Assembly (NCBI RefSeq): GCF_030655665.1
Contig: NZ_JAUSPQ010000008.1
Location: 372,001-436,000 of the forward strand
Direction: 5' to 3'
Length of the DNA stretch: 64,000 nt
Source: Methanocorpusculum sp.
GTDB lineage: Archaea; Halobacteriota; Methanomicrobia; Methanomicrobiales; Methanocorpusculaceae
Both the position numbers and the translations under genes were made by a program. This document shows, one piece after another, positions 1 through 8,827 of this stretch (position 1 is the stretch's first letter; every line of letters starts with the position of its first letter). The notes beneath the pieces were generated by a model. The model was not told the DNA's origin and did not search any database. It saw only the letters and a list, made by a program, of their open reading frames with translations.

Positions 1-295
1 GGATCATCTTCTTGTCTTTGACATTGGCCCACATATTCGCAAAAACCTGATAAAGAGAAGTCACCACCTCTCTTTCGCCGCCCTCACGCCACATCCAATG
101 ATGCGTGTAGTTATGAACAACCTCGCCGGCGATCGGGCGGCTGCCGTAGACCACGCCGCCGAGGAGAGTATGGCCTTCGCGAAATGCATTTACGGCAAGG
201 GAGGCGCCGGTCCGTTTCCTCCGGTCAGCCGGCGGCACGAATGCCTCCAGATCAAAAACGAGGAACTCCGTCAGTGAGGGGCTGAACATCACCAT
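1..295 (-). CDS. Hypothetical protein, N-terminal part only; possible RNase H-like exonuclease fold
   Basis: Reading leftward from an ATG at 295 there is an open frame of 98 codons that runs off the window edge, so only the N-terminus is visible. Residues 14-18 read FDLEA, which resembles the DxE motif of DEDD-type 3'-5' exonucleases, and the following segment is rich in V/G strands, as in an RNase H-like fold. This is a weak inference because the later motifs lie outside the window. The start lies two bases after the stop of the upstream marC-like gene, so the two are probably co-transcribed. An in-frame ATG at 289 is an alternative start. Confidence 0.55.
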   Translation of the reverse strand, partial: MVMFSPSLTEFLVFDLEAFVPPADRRKRTGASLAVNAFREGHTLLGGVVYGSRPIAGEVVHNYTHHWMWREGGEREVVTSLYQVFANMWANVKDKKMI

Positions 296-297
296 GA

Positions 298-933
298 TCA
301 GATGACCGAGATGGCGATCAGTCCGAGGATACCGGTCCAGATCGTGTGTACGGCGATCGCCGTCAGAAGAAGACCGACGATCTTGGAGAGGATCACGAGC
401 ACGGTTTCCCCGAGCAGTTTCTTGATCTGCGCCGAGAAGATCAGGATCAGCCAGATACAAAACAGGGCAAGGAGCACCGCGACGAGGGTCAGAAGAATAC
501 CGTTCTGCGCCCCAAGGATCATCACTGTCGTGATCGTTCCCGGCCCGCACATCACCGGCGTGCCGATGATGACGCCGGCCATCGACTTCTTCCCGATCCG
601 ATCCGAACTCTCCAGATTTTTGTGTCCTGCCGAGGAGCCGCCGATGTCCAGGCCAAGAACGATCTGCAGACCGAGAATAAAGAGGATTATACCTCCGGCG
701 ACCTTGAAACTCTCCAGCTCGATGCCGAGCATATCGAACAAAATATTATTGAATATCAGAAATGTCAGCATTAGAGCGCCGGCAACTCCGGTTGCAACGA
801 ACGCCTGCCTGATCATCTCGGGTTTTTGGAGATCCCGGGTCAGGTTGATGAACATCGAGACCGAGAGGAGAGGATCCAGAATAATGATCAGGGTAAACGC
901 GGCAGATATGACGGTCACCAGTAGTTCGAGCAT
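298..933 (-). CDS. MarC family integral membrane protein (UPF0056)
   Basis: A 211-residue hydrophobic protein with about six predicted membrane segments. The N-terminal LIIILDPLLSVSMF stretch and the GTPVMCGPGTITTVMILG motif in the middle are typical of the MarC/UPF0056 family (usual length 200-220). The family is membrane-embedded with no firmly established substrate; an older link to multiple antibiotic resistance in enteric bacteria is not supported. It heads a two-gene minus-strand unit with the partial gene at the window edge. The ATG at 933 is the first in frame and the length fits the family. Confidence 0.9.
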   Translation of the reverse strand: MLELLVTVISAAFTLIIILDPLLSVSMFINLTRDLQKPEMIRQAFVATGVAGALMLTFLIFNNILFDMLGIELESFKVAGGIILFILGLQIVLGLDIGGSSAGHKNLESSDRIGKKSMAGVIIGTPVMCGPGTITTVMILGAQNGILLTLVAVLLALFCIWLILIFSAQIKKLLGETVLVILSKIVGLLLTAIAVHTIWTGILGLIAISVI

Positions 934-1090
934 ATAAGTAGTATTGAGCGTTCCCGCATATTATACCTCGGCATGACTGACTTTTCTGCAGGAATCATGA
1001 TGAAACCTGAGTCAAGATCCGGGGTCGAAAAAAACCATATACCTCTTCTCCCGCAGTTGGTGAGGGAAAGCGCCTGCCGTCTCCCACAGA

Positions 1091-1098
1091 TATAAAAT
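1091..1098 (+). promoter_or_regulatory. TATA box of the pirin gene
   Basis: The string tataaaat lies about 26-33 bases before the ATG at 1124. Archaeal transcripts start about 25 bases after the TATA box, so the messenger would begin almost at that ATG (leaderless). This supports 1124, not 1314, as the ancestral start of the pirin gene. Confidence 0.6.
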
Positions 1099-1123
1099 AG
1101 ATGGGGGAGTTGTATTCTGATTA

Positions 1124-2168
1124 ATGGAAATGGCAGAGAAAGAAGATATCCGTATTGAGAAACTCGGATTTCCGTTTGAGACGGAAAACCCGTTTCTATT
1201 CTGTGCGCATCATAAGGACAGGTATCCAAAAGGGGAACGGGATCTCGGACCGGCAGTCACGCTCTCTGGTCGGAATCTGGGAAACGATTTTATCATAAAA
1301 AAACGGATTTCGGATGTATCACGGCCAGCGGATCCCGGGATTCCCAAAACATCCCCACCGGGGATTTGAGACGATCACGGTCACTCTTCAGGGATATGTG
1401 GACCATGCAGATTCGCTCGGGGCCGCGGGGAGATACTGTAACGGCGATGTTCAGTGGATGACCGCCGGGAGCGGCTGTCAGCATGCGGAGATGTTTCCGC
1501 TCGTGCATCAGGACCAGGAGAACCCGCTTGAACTTTTCCAGATATGGCTGAATCTTCCGGCTAAAGATAAATTCGCACAGCCGCATTACCGCATGCTCTG
1601 GGCCGAGGATATACCCGTCCTGACCTCCACGGACGCCCATGGGCGGGCGAGCACGGTCCGGCTGATCGCCGGTGAGTGGGACGGAGCAAAAGCGCCAGCC
1701 CCCTCACCCGCCTCATGGGCAAACGACCCGAACAACCATGTCCGGATCCTCCTCATCCGGATGGATCCGGGAGCCGAGATCCGGATCCCGGCCGTTACGC
1801 CAACGATCTCCCGGAACCTGTACTTCTACGAAGGGGATAAGATCAGGATCAGCGGAAAGGAGATCCTCCCCTATACACGGGCAGTACTCGCCGGGGATAG
1901 GGATCTCCGGATACAGGCCGGGAACGCCCAGTGTTTCCTTCTTCTCCTCGAAGGCGAACCGATCAATGAACCGATCGCGAAGTACGGGCCGTTTGTCATG
2001 AACACCTCTGAAGAGATCCAGGATGCCTACCGGGACTACCGGCAGACCGGATTCGGCGGATGGCCGTGGGACGCCCCCGACCCGGTCCATGACATCGGCG
2101 AGAACCGGTTCGCAAAGTACATCGACGGGCATGTTGAGGAACGCCGGTCGTATCATGATCCAACGTAG
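1124..2168 (+). pseudogene. Pirin family protein with a +1 frameshift
   Basis: Two overlapping frames together make one pirin-type bicupin. Codons from 1124 give the N-terminus (KLGFPFETENPFLFCAHHKD, then SGRNLGNDF). The rest (RMYHGQRIPGFP, HPHRGFET, then GDVQWMTAGSG) continues in a frame shifted by one base. The switch falls at a run of seven A (1297-1303); with six A the protein would read DFIIKNGFRMYHG without a break, as expected for pirins. The metal-binding His residues of the HPHRGFET and QHAEM motifs are in the second frame. Pirins are Fe-dependent cupins, some acting as quercetinases or regulators; the role here is unknown. It may be a sequencing error, a recent pseudogene, or slippage at the A-run. 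A truncated product from the ATG at 1314 is possible. Confidence 0.8.
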
Positions 2169-2336
2169 AAAGAGGGACAGGGTTTCCCGACAGAACACCC
2201 GGGTCCAAACTATTTTTTTTCCGTAATATGCAGGTATGTGCCCGCCGATTTTCCAAAACAGACGAGGATATTTCAGGGAAAGCATCCCTGTCACTAACGC
2301 GAAGTATTATGCTCCTCCATGCTCCATTTATTAAAG

Positions 2337-2903
2337 ATGGATGGGAAAACATACGCCTCTCTGAAGATTGAAAATATCGTCGCCTCCGGTGTAATCGCCG
2401 AAGCGATTGATCTTGCAGAGATATCTGAAAAAATTGACGGGTGTGAACTCAATACAAAACGTTTCCCCGGTGCAGTGTATCGTATAGACAATCCGAAAAT
2501 GGCATCGCTCATCTTCTCCTCAGGAAAAGTTGTGCTTACCGGAATCAGAAATGAAGCAGCGCTCGATGAGGGTCTCGCAAAGGTGCTTGCCTCTCTGAAA
2601 GAAGCCGGCGTCAAAGTGCTGGATGTCCCCCGGGTTGCCGTGACCAACATAGTATGTTCCTACGACATCGGCCGGTTCATCAATCTCAACCGTGTTGTCG
2701 CGACCCTTTCTCTCGAAGCGATCGAGTATGAGCCGGAACAATTCCCAGGTCTCGTATACCGGATCAAAGATCCAAAAATCGTGGCACTCCTCTTCTCGTC
2801 CGGAAAGATCATCCTGACCGGCGGCAAGAATCTTGATGATGTCCGAAGAGGTCTTGACTTCCTTGAAGAAAGCCTCAAGGATGTCCTGACAGAACAAAAA
2901 TAA
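2337..2903 (+). CDS. tbp: TATA-box-binding protein (TBP)
   Basis: General transcription factor that binds the TATA box and recruits TFB and RNA polymerase. The protein is 188 residues from the ATG at 2337 and shows the two-fold pseudo-repeat of TBP: LKIENIVASG ... FPGAVYRI ... LIFSSGKVVLTG in the first half, and VTNIVCSYDIG ... FPGLVYRI ... LLFSSGKIILTG in the second. The ATG at 2319 would add six residues. The later ATG fits the normal TBP length and a TATA-like tattat at 2304-2309, which would place the transcript start near 2333. It stands alone between convergent or unrelated neighbours. Confidence 0.96.
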   Translation: MDGKTYASLKIENIVASGVIAEAIDLAEISEKIDGCELNTKRFPGAVYRIDNPKMASLIFSSGKVVLTGIRNEAALDEGLAKVLASLKEAGVKVLDVPRVAVTNIVCSYDIGRFINLNRVVATLSLEAIEYEPEQFPGLVYRIKDPKIVALLFSSGKIILTGGKNLDDVRRGLDFLEESLKDVLTEQK

Positions 2904-2913
2904 TCAATCATCC

Positions 2914-2936
2914 TCTGTGAGATTCTCACATACATC
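2914..2936 (+). terminator. Hairpin after tbp
   Basis: The bases tgtgag-att-ctcaca just after the tbp stop form a perfect six-pair stem with a three-base loop, followed by a T-rich stretch. This is consistent with 3'-end formation, but archaeal terminators mostly depend on T-runs, so the assignment is tentative. Confidence 0.35.
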
Positions 2937-3148
2937 TTAATTTTAGGGGGATTTCAATTCAGAGATGCCTGCCTTATATCTTATATTTTTCTCAGTGTGC
3001 CTTGGATTGATTTATTCTATGATAATTCGACCATATCTCGTATTTTAAGAAAAACCAGTGACTTATAGATAGATATGCCTGGGATATTTTTGTTGAATAA
3101 CTCAAAAATAGCTTTTTCAGATAAATAAAAATGAGTTGATCTGGATTT

Positions 3149-3442
3149 TTATTCTTTCAGTGAGATATCAAGTCCGCCGAAGAGTTTGACAGTTTTGTTG
3201 TAGGCAATTGCGGAAATTGCCCCGACAATCATGCCGACGATAAATCCTGCGAGTGCGTAAACGATGAAGTAGGCGAGGATATCAACAACACCAAGACCAA
3301 ATCCAAGTGTGAATCCTATGTCAAACTGAAGATTAAACATCAGCAGGACACCTTTGATAATTCCAAGGATCGCCCAGAGGACAGCTAAAACTCCTCCCAC
3401 AACAAATGCTGCGGAAGATACACCAATATGCTCGATTTTCAT
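3149..3442 (-). CDS. Small membrane protein, DUF3566-like topology
   Basis: A 97-residue protein with two or three hydrophobic stretches (about residues 12-36 and 50-85) separated by a short polar loop, and a charged C-terminus. Glycine-rich segments such as GFTLGFGLGVVD and GFIVGMIVGAISA suggest tightly packed membrane helices. The layout resembles small two-helix membrane proteins of the DUF3566 type, but I do not recognise a definite family. It lies 14 bases after the stop of the mrfA-like helicase gene on the same strand and may be the last gene of that unit. Confidence 0.7.
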   Translation of the reverse strand: MKIEHIGVSSAAFVVGGVLAVLWAILGIIKGVLLMFNLQFDIGFTLGFGLGVVDILAYFIVYALAGFIVGMIVGAISAIAYNKTVKLFGGLDISLKE

Positions 3443-3456
3443 GGTTTAAACCTATA

Positions 3457-5664
3457 TTAAGAATTTACATCAGAATTATTTATAGACGACGGTTTTTTGG
3501 ATTCGCGTTCGAGGTGTCCCAGAAGGAAGACCGTGCCGGTTTTGTCCAGAGGCTGGTTGTTATTTCCGCATTTAGGTGAGTGGATGCAGGAAGGACAGCC
3601 ATTTTTACAGGGGCATCCTGTTACTATCTCACGGGCAAATGTGAGTATATCCGGGAAAATCTCCGTTGCTTTTTCTGCAAGACCTATGCCGCCGGCAACT
3701 CCGTCATAGATGAAGATCGTGGGGGCGGCAGTATCGCTGTGGAACGGCGTGGATACCCCGCCTATATCGGCTCTGTCACAAAGGACATAATGCGGCATCG
3801 CGGCAATCAGAGCATGTTCAACACCGTGAAGCGAACCGGCGAACGCTTCCGGTTTGATGCCGCATTCTTCGTCAATGGTTATCCAGCAGGCTTTCGTGGT
3901 AAATCTCCGCGGGGACACAGACAGTTCATGTGCTGCTATGATCTGATCATACTCAATCTCTGAGTAGCCAAGGATCTGGGATGAGACCATAACTTCGCCG
4001 TAATTTACCTGAAGATCATTGTGTCTTCTGGTTTTTTCTTTTGCAGTGATGGTGATTTCCGTCATTGAAATCGGTCTCGTGTGATAGAGATCTGATGTTT
4101 TTCTGACTCTGATGAGGCGATGTTCAGGTTCGATGGTTTCCACACGATAACGTTCACCCTGATGAAAGATGACTGCGCCCGGATATGCTTCCCTGTATGC
4201 CTGATTTTCATCCATGGTTTCAAGAATGGTTTTCCCGTTAAGTACTGACCAGGTTTTTCCTATTATCCCAAAGAACGGTGTGTTCTGTGCAGGATTTTCC
4301 ACGCCGCAGTAAACATATCCTTTCGAGGTGCTGGAAACGAGATGTTCGTTTTTGAGAACGGTGATTAAATCAGCAGCAGCATCCCCGAAGTATTTCTGGT
4401 CACGCTCGGGCTTGTACGGGAGTTCGGCTGCGGCACACTGGAGATGAGAGGAGAGAATATAGGGATTTTCGATGCCAAGGATTGCCTGTTCGCGCGGGGC
4501 ATCAAAAAATGCCTCAGGGTTTCTGGCATAATACTGATCGATCGGATTTTGTCCGGCAACAAATGTAATGACTGCGTCTTGTCCGTTTCTTCCTGCGCGT
4601 CCAGCCTGCTGAAGAACAGAGATCATAGATCCTGGAAATCCACTGATGACGACGGAGTCCAGACCGCCCACATCAATGCCGACCTCCAAAGCGTTGGTAC
4701 TGATGACCCCGGATACGTTCCCTGTTTTGAGCCTTGCTTCGATCTCTTTTCGTTCAGCCGGACGATATCCTCCGCGATAGGAGGCAATATTTCCAGCAGG
4801 CTGCTCCTCGCGGCATCGCATGGCTGTAATCTCTGCAGCATTTCTTGAACGGGTGAAGCACAATGTCTGCATTCCGGCTTTAATTTGGGAACTAACCAGT
4901 TCGGCGGTAGCAGAGATACTGCTTTTGTTTTCGGGAGAGTAGATCCGGAAGATCCGTTTTGCACGCGGTGATCCGTCACTGCTGATCTCCACAGACGGCA
5001 GACCGGTCAAGGTTTCTGCAAATGACACCGGATCCCCCAGAGTTGCCGATGATAAAATGAACTGTGGGTCTGCATCGTAAAAATTGCAGACACGCCGCAG
5101 TCTTCTCAAGAGAAGGGCCGTGTTGGATCCAAAAATACCCCGGTATCTGTGTGCCTCGTCAACAACTACAAATGAGAGATTTGTCCAAAAATCACCCCAT
5201 TTGGCTCGCCATCCAAGGATATGATGAAGTTCATACATATTTGTGAGAATGATGCGCGAGTCTGTACGGATCTTTGGCCGAAGCTCCTGTTTTGTATCGC
5301 CGTCATAGATCGCCGGTTTTGTTTTTGCATGAAGAGCAGAGTCAAATTCTGTAAAGAAGAGCAGCTGATCGCGAGTTAGGGCTTTTGTCGGATAGATGAA
5401 CAATGCGGTCGCATCTGGATCAGTGACGAGTCTTTCCAGAATGGGAAGGGAGTAGGCAAGGGTCTTCCCCGAAGCGGTCGGCGTTGTGATGATCACATTT
5501 TTTCCGTTCGATACCTGGTCAAATGTTTCTGCCTGATGAGCGTAGAGCCTGATGTTTCTCTCTGTAAGATACCGTGTGATCTTTTCGGAAATCGGAGATT
5601 TCGGTATCTGATATTTTGGAACTTGTGCCTCTTCGTATTTTATATACATATTTTTGTCATCCAT
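3457..5664 (-). CDS. mrfA: DEAD/DEAH-box helicase with DUF1998, MrfA-like
   Basis: Superfamily 2 helicase of about 735 residues. Visible motifs are Walker A TPTASGKT (61-68), DEAH box (169-172), LSSATLG motif III, and helicase C with a QQAGRAGRNG motif VI. The C-terminal DUF1998 region carries a four-cysteine cluster (CPCKNGCPSC ... KC). This architecture matches Bacillus MrfA, a 3'-5' helicase that with MrfB excises mitomycin adducts by a UvrABC-independent route. The start at 5664 is chosen because ATGGATGA makes it overlap the stop of the upstream mrfB-like gene, indicating translational coupling; the longer frame to 5721 lies inside mrfB. Function in this archaeon is inferred from family and pairing. 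Confidence 0.9.
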   Translation of the reverse strand: MDDKNMYIKYEEAQVPKYQIPKSPISEKITRYLTERNIRLYAHQAETFDQVSNGKNVIITTPTASGKTLAYSLPILERLVTDPDATALFIYPTKALTRDQLLFFTEFDSALHAKTKPAIYDGDTKQELRPKIRTDSRIILTNMYELHHILGWRAKWGDFWTNLSFVVVDEAHRYRGIFGSNTALLLRRLRRVCNFYDADPQFILSSATLGDPVSFAETLTGLPSVEISSDGSPRAKRIFRIYSPENKSSISATAELVSSQIKAGMQTLCFTRSRNAAEITAMRCREEQPAGNIASYRGGYRPAERKEIEARLKTGNVSGVISTNALEVGIDVGGLDSVVISGFPGSMISVLQQAGRAGRNGQDAVITFVAGQNPIDQYYARNPEAFFDAPREQAILGIENPYILSSHLQCAAAELPYKPERDQKYFGDAAADLITVLKNEHLVSSTSKGYVYCGVENPAQNTPFFGIIGKTWSVLNGKTILETMDENQAYREAYPGAVIFHQGERYRVETIEPEHRLIRVRKTSDLYHTRPISMTEITITAKEKTRRHNDLQVNYGEVMVSSQILGYSEIEYDQIIAAHELSVSPRRFTTKACWITIDEECGIKPEAFAGSLHGVEHALIAAMPHYVLCDRADIGGVSTPFHSDTAAPTIFIYDGVAGGIGLAEKATEIFPDILTFAREIVTGCPCKNGCPSCIHSPKCGNNNQPLDKTGTVFLLGHLERESKKPSSINNSDVNS

Positions 5665-6601
5665 AGATGGTCTCACATTCAGTTCGGAGAAGCAGAGCGA
5701 GATTTGCAACATCGAGTTCATTATGTTTCATGATCGGCGTGAGAATTGACGGGTCTCTGGTGCGGAGATAATTCTGATAATAAGCGGGGACCAGATATCC
5801 CGGCAGATCGTTCGATCTTGGCGTGTGAAGAACAAACTTTTCAACAGTACCTAAACAACAGTCAGGAATATCAGCTCCGTAAAGTCTTCTGGTGGGATAC
5901 AAAAGATCAAAATGCAGATCAGGACAGACCGTTCGCTCGCCATAATAGGATAGACGATTATTCAGATACGGCACATCAAACCCTTTCCCATTATAGGTGA
6001 CGACATGGGCATGTTTTCGAAAAGCCTGACCGGTCAGATAGAGAGCAGCAGGTTCGTCTTCGATATCACGGAGAAGATACTGAGTAACGGTAAGTTCGTT
6101 CCCTTTCCAGACACCGCACCCGAAAAGGATGATCGGGGACTGAAACATGCCAAGTGTCTCTATATCGAAATACAGAAGATCTTCTTTCGGAAGTGCATGG
6201 GAAAAACCCAGTAATAGTGGATCATTTCCTCTGTGAGCATCCTGAAAGATCCTGAAAATGTCTCCAGGATTCCCATTCTCGATAACATCTGCGATTTCAA
6301 ATGCAGATTCCCGCCGGCAGGTATGTCTTAGGTCGGTAAGATTCACCACGCCTTTTCTTCGGTACTCATAAGCACGTCTTGGACCTATCCCGGGCACCAA
6401 TGTCAGTTCACACATACACCGTTCGCGAATCCTCTCTTCTGAAATGAGATAATCCGGGTAGATCCGGGTAGTTTCCCTCGAAAGACACGTACCATCAGGT
6501 GTATCTATCTCAAAGGTACCGGGGATCTCTGCATTTCCCCTCCCACGTGTTTCTGTTTTCAGAAATACACTTTGTACGAATTCCTTACTGAGGACCTGCA
6601 T
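5657..6601 (-). CDS. mrfB: RNase H-like DEDD exonuclease, MrfB/YprB-like
   Basis: A 314-residue protein of the RNase_H_2/YprB family. A helix-hairpin-helix-like segment (about 68-92, LVPGIGPRRAYEY) precedes the nuclease domain. Catalytic acids are visible: D146 and E148 in YFDIET (Exo I), the VTYNGKGFDVPYL motif with D209 (Exo II), and HNELD with H293 and D297 (Exo III). MrfB is the metal-dependent exonuclease partner of the MrfA helicase in mitomycin-adduct repair. The ATG at 6601 is used; the frame extends to a TTG at 6616, but this has no better support. It overlaps mrfA by eight bases and lies eight bases after a small ORF, all probably expressed from the promoter at 6783-6818. Confidence 0.88.
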   Translation of the reverse strand: MQVLSKEFVQSVFLKTETRGRGNAEIPGTFEIDTPDGTCLSRETTRIYPDYLISEERIRERCMCELTLVPGIGPRRAYEYRRKGVVNLTDLRHTCRRESAFEIADVIENGNPGDIFRIFQDAHRGNDPLLLGFSHALPKEDLLYFDIETLGMFQSPIILFGCGVWKGNELTVTQYLLRDIEDEPAALYLTGQAFRKHAHVVTYNGKGFDVPYLNNRLSYYGERTVCPDLHFDLLYPTRRLYGADIPDCCLGTVEKFVLHTPRSNDLPGYLVPAYYQNYLRTRDPSILTPIMKHNELDVANLALLLRTECETIYG

Positions 6602-6609
6602 GAAGGGGA

Positions 6610-6762
6610 TCAGCAAATAAGGTAGTTCTGATCTTTTGTTGAGAGTGCATGTTCACTGTTGTCTGATGCAAACCAGCAGAGTTTGGAGAGCTGGTTTTTT
6701 CTCTGAACTACGGTGTATCCTTCTGCACGTTTTGCGATTGAGTTTAAAGCAATACTCGTCAT
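6610..6762 (-). CDS. Hypothetical 50-residue protein leading the mrf unit
   Basis: An ATG at 6762 opens 50 codons (beginning MTSIALNSIAKRAEGYTVVQ) that end with TGA at 6610-6612, eight bases before the mrfB start. It lies about 25 bases after the TATA box at 6783-6792, as expected for a leaderless first gene. A GGAG also stands 11 bases before the start. The product is mildly basic and polar with no signal peptide or known motif. I do not recognise the family. It could be a real small protein or a leader ORF; its position between the promoter and two repair genes makes it worth keeping. Confidence 0.5.
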   Translation of the reverse strand: MTSIALNSIAKRAEGYTVVQRKNQLSKLCWFASDNSEHALSTKDQNYLIC

Positions 6763-6782
6763 AAACAAAAATCAACTCCAGA

Positions 6783-6818
6783 GTATATATATCCCAAACC
6801 GCGCGGTGCGATAATGCC
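6783..6818 (-). promoter_or_regulatory. mrf promoter: TATA box plus 22-bp repair-gene element
   Basis: On the plus strand gtatatatat (6783-6792) is the TATA box read leftward for the mrf unit. Four bases upstream of it lies a 22-bp element at 6797-6818 containing ccgcgcggtgcgataatg. The identical 22 bases occur at 37690-37711, in the same orientation and at about the same distance from the TATA box of radA. The element contains the palindrome ccgcgcgg. It occupies the position of an upstream activator or a BRE-region operator. Confidence 0.65.
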
Positions 6819-7001
6819 TCCTCCCTCATTTAAAAATGTTATAAAATAGAATAATTTTTAGTTATTTTCAAAATCTAAGCTCAATATTGGTTTGGAATCG
6901 TGTGCAAAAAATCGAGATGAGCTGAGATATATTGTGGTTTTATCTTTACTCAAATACGCATCTTTACAATTACAGACGACAAAACAATTACGTGATTTTT
7001 C

Positions 7002-7730
7002 ATGCTTGAGATAGAAAACCTGCATGTGGAAGTTGGCGGACGCGAAGTTCTGCACGGGATATCTTTGATCGTGCCGGATGGACAGACCCATGTCCTCCTT
7101 GGCCCGAATGGGTCAGGAAAAACTACTCTTCTACGTACGATAATGGGCTTTGCCTCTTCGAAAGTAACCTCCGGGAAAATAATCTTTAATGGCGTTGATG
7201 TTACGCATAAACCGGTCCACGAACGTGCAAAACTAGGAATGGGGATCATGTTTCAGCGCCCGCCCACAATATCCGGCTTGAAACTCGGCAAATTCATCAA
7301 TGCAACAAATAACATCGATGAGGCACGGATCCCAATTATCGTGGAAAAACTGCACATGACCAAATTTCTTGACAGAGATGTCAATGCAGGATTCTCAGGC
7401 GGAGAAATAAAACGCAGTGAGATCCTGCAGCTTACCGTTCAGAATCCGTCATTTGTGATGCTGGATGAACCGGAAAGCGGAGTGGATGTGGAAAATATGG
7501 CCCTCCTCGGCGATGCCGCCGCCGCTCTTCTGGAAAAAGGGATCCATATGAAAAACCGTACCAAATCTGGACTGATCATCACACACACTGGATATATTCT
7601 TGATTATCTTGAGGCTGATGTCGGTTATGTATTGATCGACGGATCTCTCCAGTGCAGCGGAAACCCGCGTGAAATTCTCAAAAGTGTGAAAACATCAGGA
7701 TATAAGGACTGTCTATCATGCCGGAAATGA
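7002..7730 (+). CDS. sufC: SufC, Fe-S cluster assembly ATPase
   Basis: ABC-type cytoplasmic ATPase that powers the SufBC(D) scaffold for Fe-S cluster assembly. The 242 residues contain Walker A GPNGSGKT (34-41), a Q-loop region (FQRPPTISG), a signature-like FSGGEIKRSE (the SufC form of LSGGQ), and Walker B VMLDEPESGVDVEN. The short length and the EIKRSEILQ sequence after the signature distinguish SufC from transport ATPases. It overlaps sufB by 13 bases, so the two are translated together. No sufD, sufS or sufU follows; a cysteine desulfurase domain is encoded far away at 55.4 kb. Confidence 0.95.
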   Translation: MLEIENLHVEVGGREVLHGISLIVPDGQTHVLLGPNGSGKTTLLRTIMGFASSKVTSGKIIFNGVDVTHKPVHERAKLGMGIMFQRPPTISGLKLGKFINATNNIDEARIPIIVEKLHMTKFLDRDVNAGFSGGEIKRSEILQLTVQNPSFVMLDEPESGVDVENMALLGDAAAALLEKGIHMKNRTKSGLIITHTGYILDYLEADVGYVLIDGSLQCSGNPREILKSVKTSGYKDCLSCRK

Positions 7731-8827
7731 ATGGATTCTCGGGGATCAGCCCCGAAGATAAAGAACGCCTTGCCTTAACCGGGATCCACACCGATTCAAT
7801 GGAAGGACGCGCAGGAAGTTTCCTCCTCGTAAATGATCATATCCTTCACGCAGGTTCCCAAGCCGAAGGAGTAGAGGTGCTGATGATCGAAAAAGCACTC
7901 GAAAAATACGAGTGGCTCAAGGATTACTGCTGGAACCTTGTCCCGGCTGACAAAGATAAGTACACACAGTACGTCGCAGATCACCCTCAGAGAGGTTATG
8001 TCATAATCGCCCATAAAGGAACAAAAACCACCTTTCCCCTCCAGAGCTGTATGTTTCTCCAAGGCGACACGATTCAGACTGTGCACAACATCGTCATAGC
8101 CGAGGAAGGGTCCGAAGTCCATCTGATCGCAGGATGTGCAAGTTCTCTGAAAACAAAAGAGGGGGCACACTATGGGATCAACGAGATCTATGTTGGGAAA
8201 AATGCCAAAGTGACCTCGACCATGATCCATACGTGGGGAGAAGAGATCGAAGTCTTCCCGCGTACGGCGACCGTCGTCGAAGAAGGAGGAACGTTCCTTT
8301 CCAACTACGTCTGTATGCGCCCTACAAAAATGGTCCAGATGTATCCAACCGCTTTTCTCAAAGGTGAAGGCGCAGTCGCACGCTTTTCAAGTGTCATCGT
8401 CGCCGGAACCGGCTCATACATCGATGCAGGTTCGAGAGCCGTGCTTCAGGCGCCGAACACCAGCGCTGAATTGATAACCCGCGCTATTACAAACGGCGGA
8501 ACGATCATATCCCGCGGAGCTATAATTGCTGAAGTCCCTCAGACAAAAGGACACATCGAATGCCGCGGACTTATATTAAAAGACGGCATTATGCACGCGA
8601 TCCCTGAAATCGACGGACGTGTTGTTGACGTTGAACTGTCCCATGAGGCAGCGGTCGGCAAGATCGCGAGAGATGAGATTGAGTATCTCATGGCACGCGG
8701 ACTCTCGGAAGAAGAGGCTACTGCAACGATCATCCGCGGATTCCTGGATGTCAGGATCGAAGGTCTTCCGGATGCTCTCCAGAAGCAGATCGAAAATGCA
8801 ATCGATTCGGCTGATCACGGATTCTGA
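7718..8827 (+). CDS. sufB: SufB/SufD family Fe-S scaffold protein
   Basis: A 369-residue SufBD-type protein. It has the right-handed beta-helix core with the family's repeating GTIISRGAIIAEVPQTKGH and ECRGLILKDG segments, and a C-terminal helical SufC-binding region (GLSEEEATATIIRGFLD). It is the scaffold that receives sulfur and iron and works as a complex with SufC. Archaeal SufB is shorter than the roughly 470-residue bacterial protein, and methanogens commonly carry only SufC and one SufB, as here. The ATG at 7718 lies inside the sufC end; an alternative ATG is at 7727. The stop abuts the next gene (8828), extending the operon. Confidence 0.93.
   Translation: MPEMNGFSGISPEDKERLALTGIHTDSMEGRAGSFLLVNDHILHAGSQAEGVEVLMIEKALEKYEWLKDYCWNLVPADKDKYTQYVADHPQRGYVIIAHKGTKTTFPLQSCMFLQGDTIQTVHNIVIAEEGSEVHLIAGCASSLKTKEGAHYGINEIYVGKNAKVTSTMIHTWGEEIEVFPRTATVVEEGGTFLSNYVCMRPTKMVQMYPTAFLKGEGAVARFSSVIVAGTGSYIDAGSRAVLQAPNTSAELITRAITNGGTIISRGAIIAEVPQTKGHIECRGLILKDGIMHAIPEIDGRVVDVELSHEAAVGKIARDEIEYLMARGLSEEEATATIIRGFLDVRIEGLPDALQKQIENAIDSADHGF

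Noticed and set aside
302-937. Long plus-strand frame opposite the marC-like gene
   Set aside because: It mirrors the real minus-strand gene, is Arg/Ser/Pro-rich and lacks any family features.
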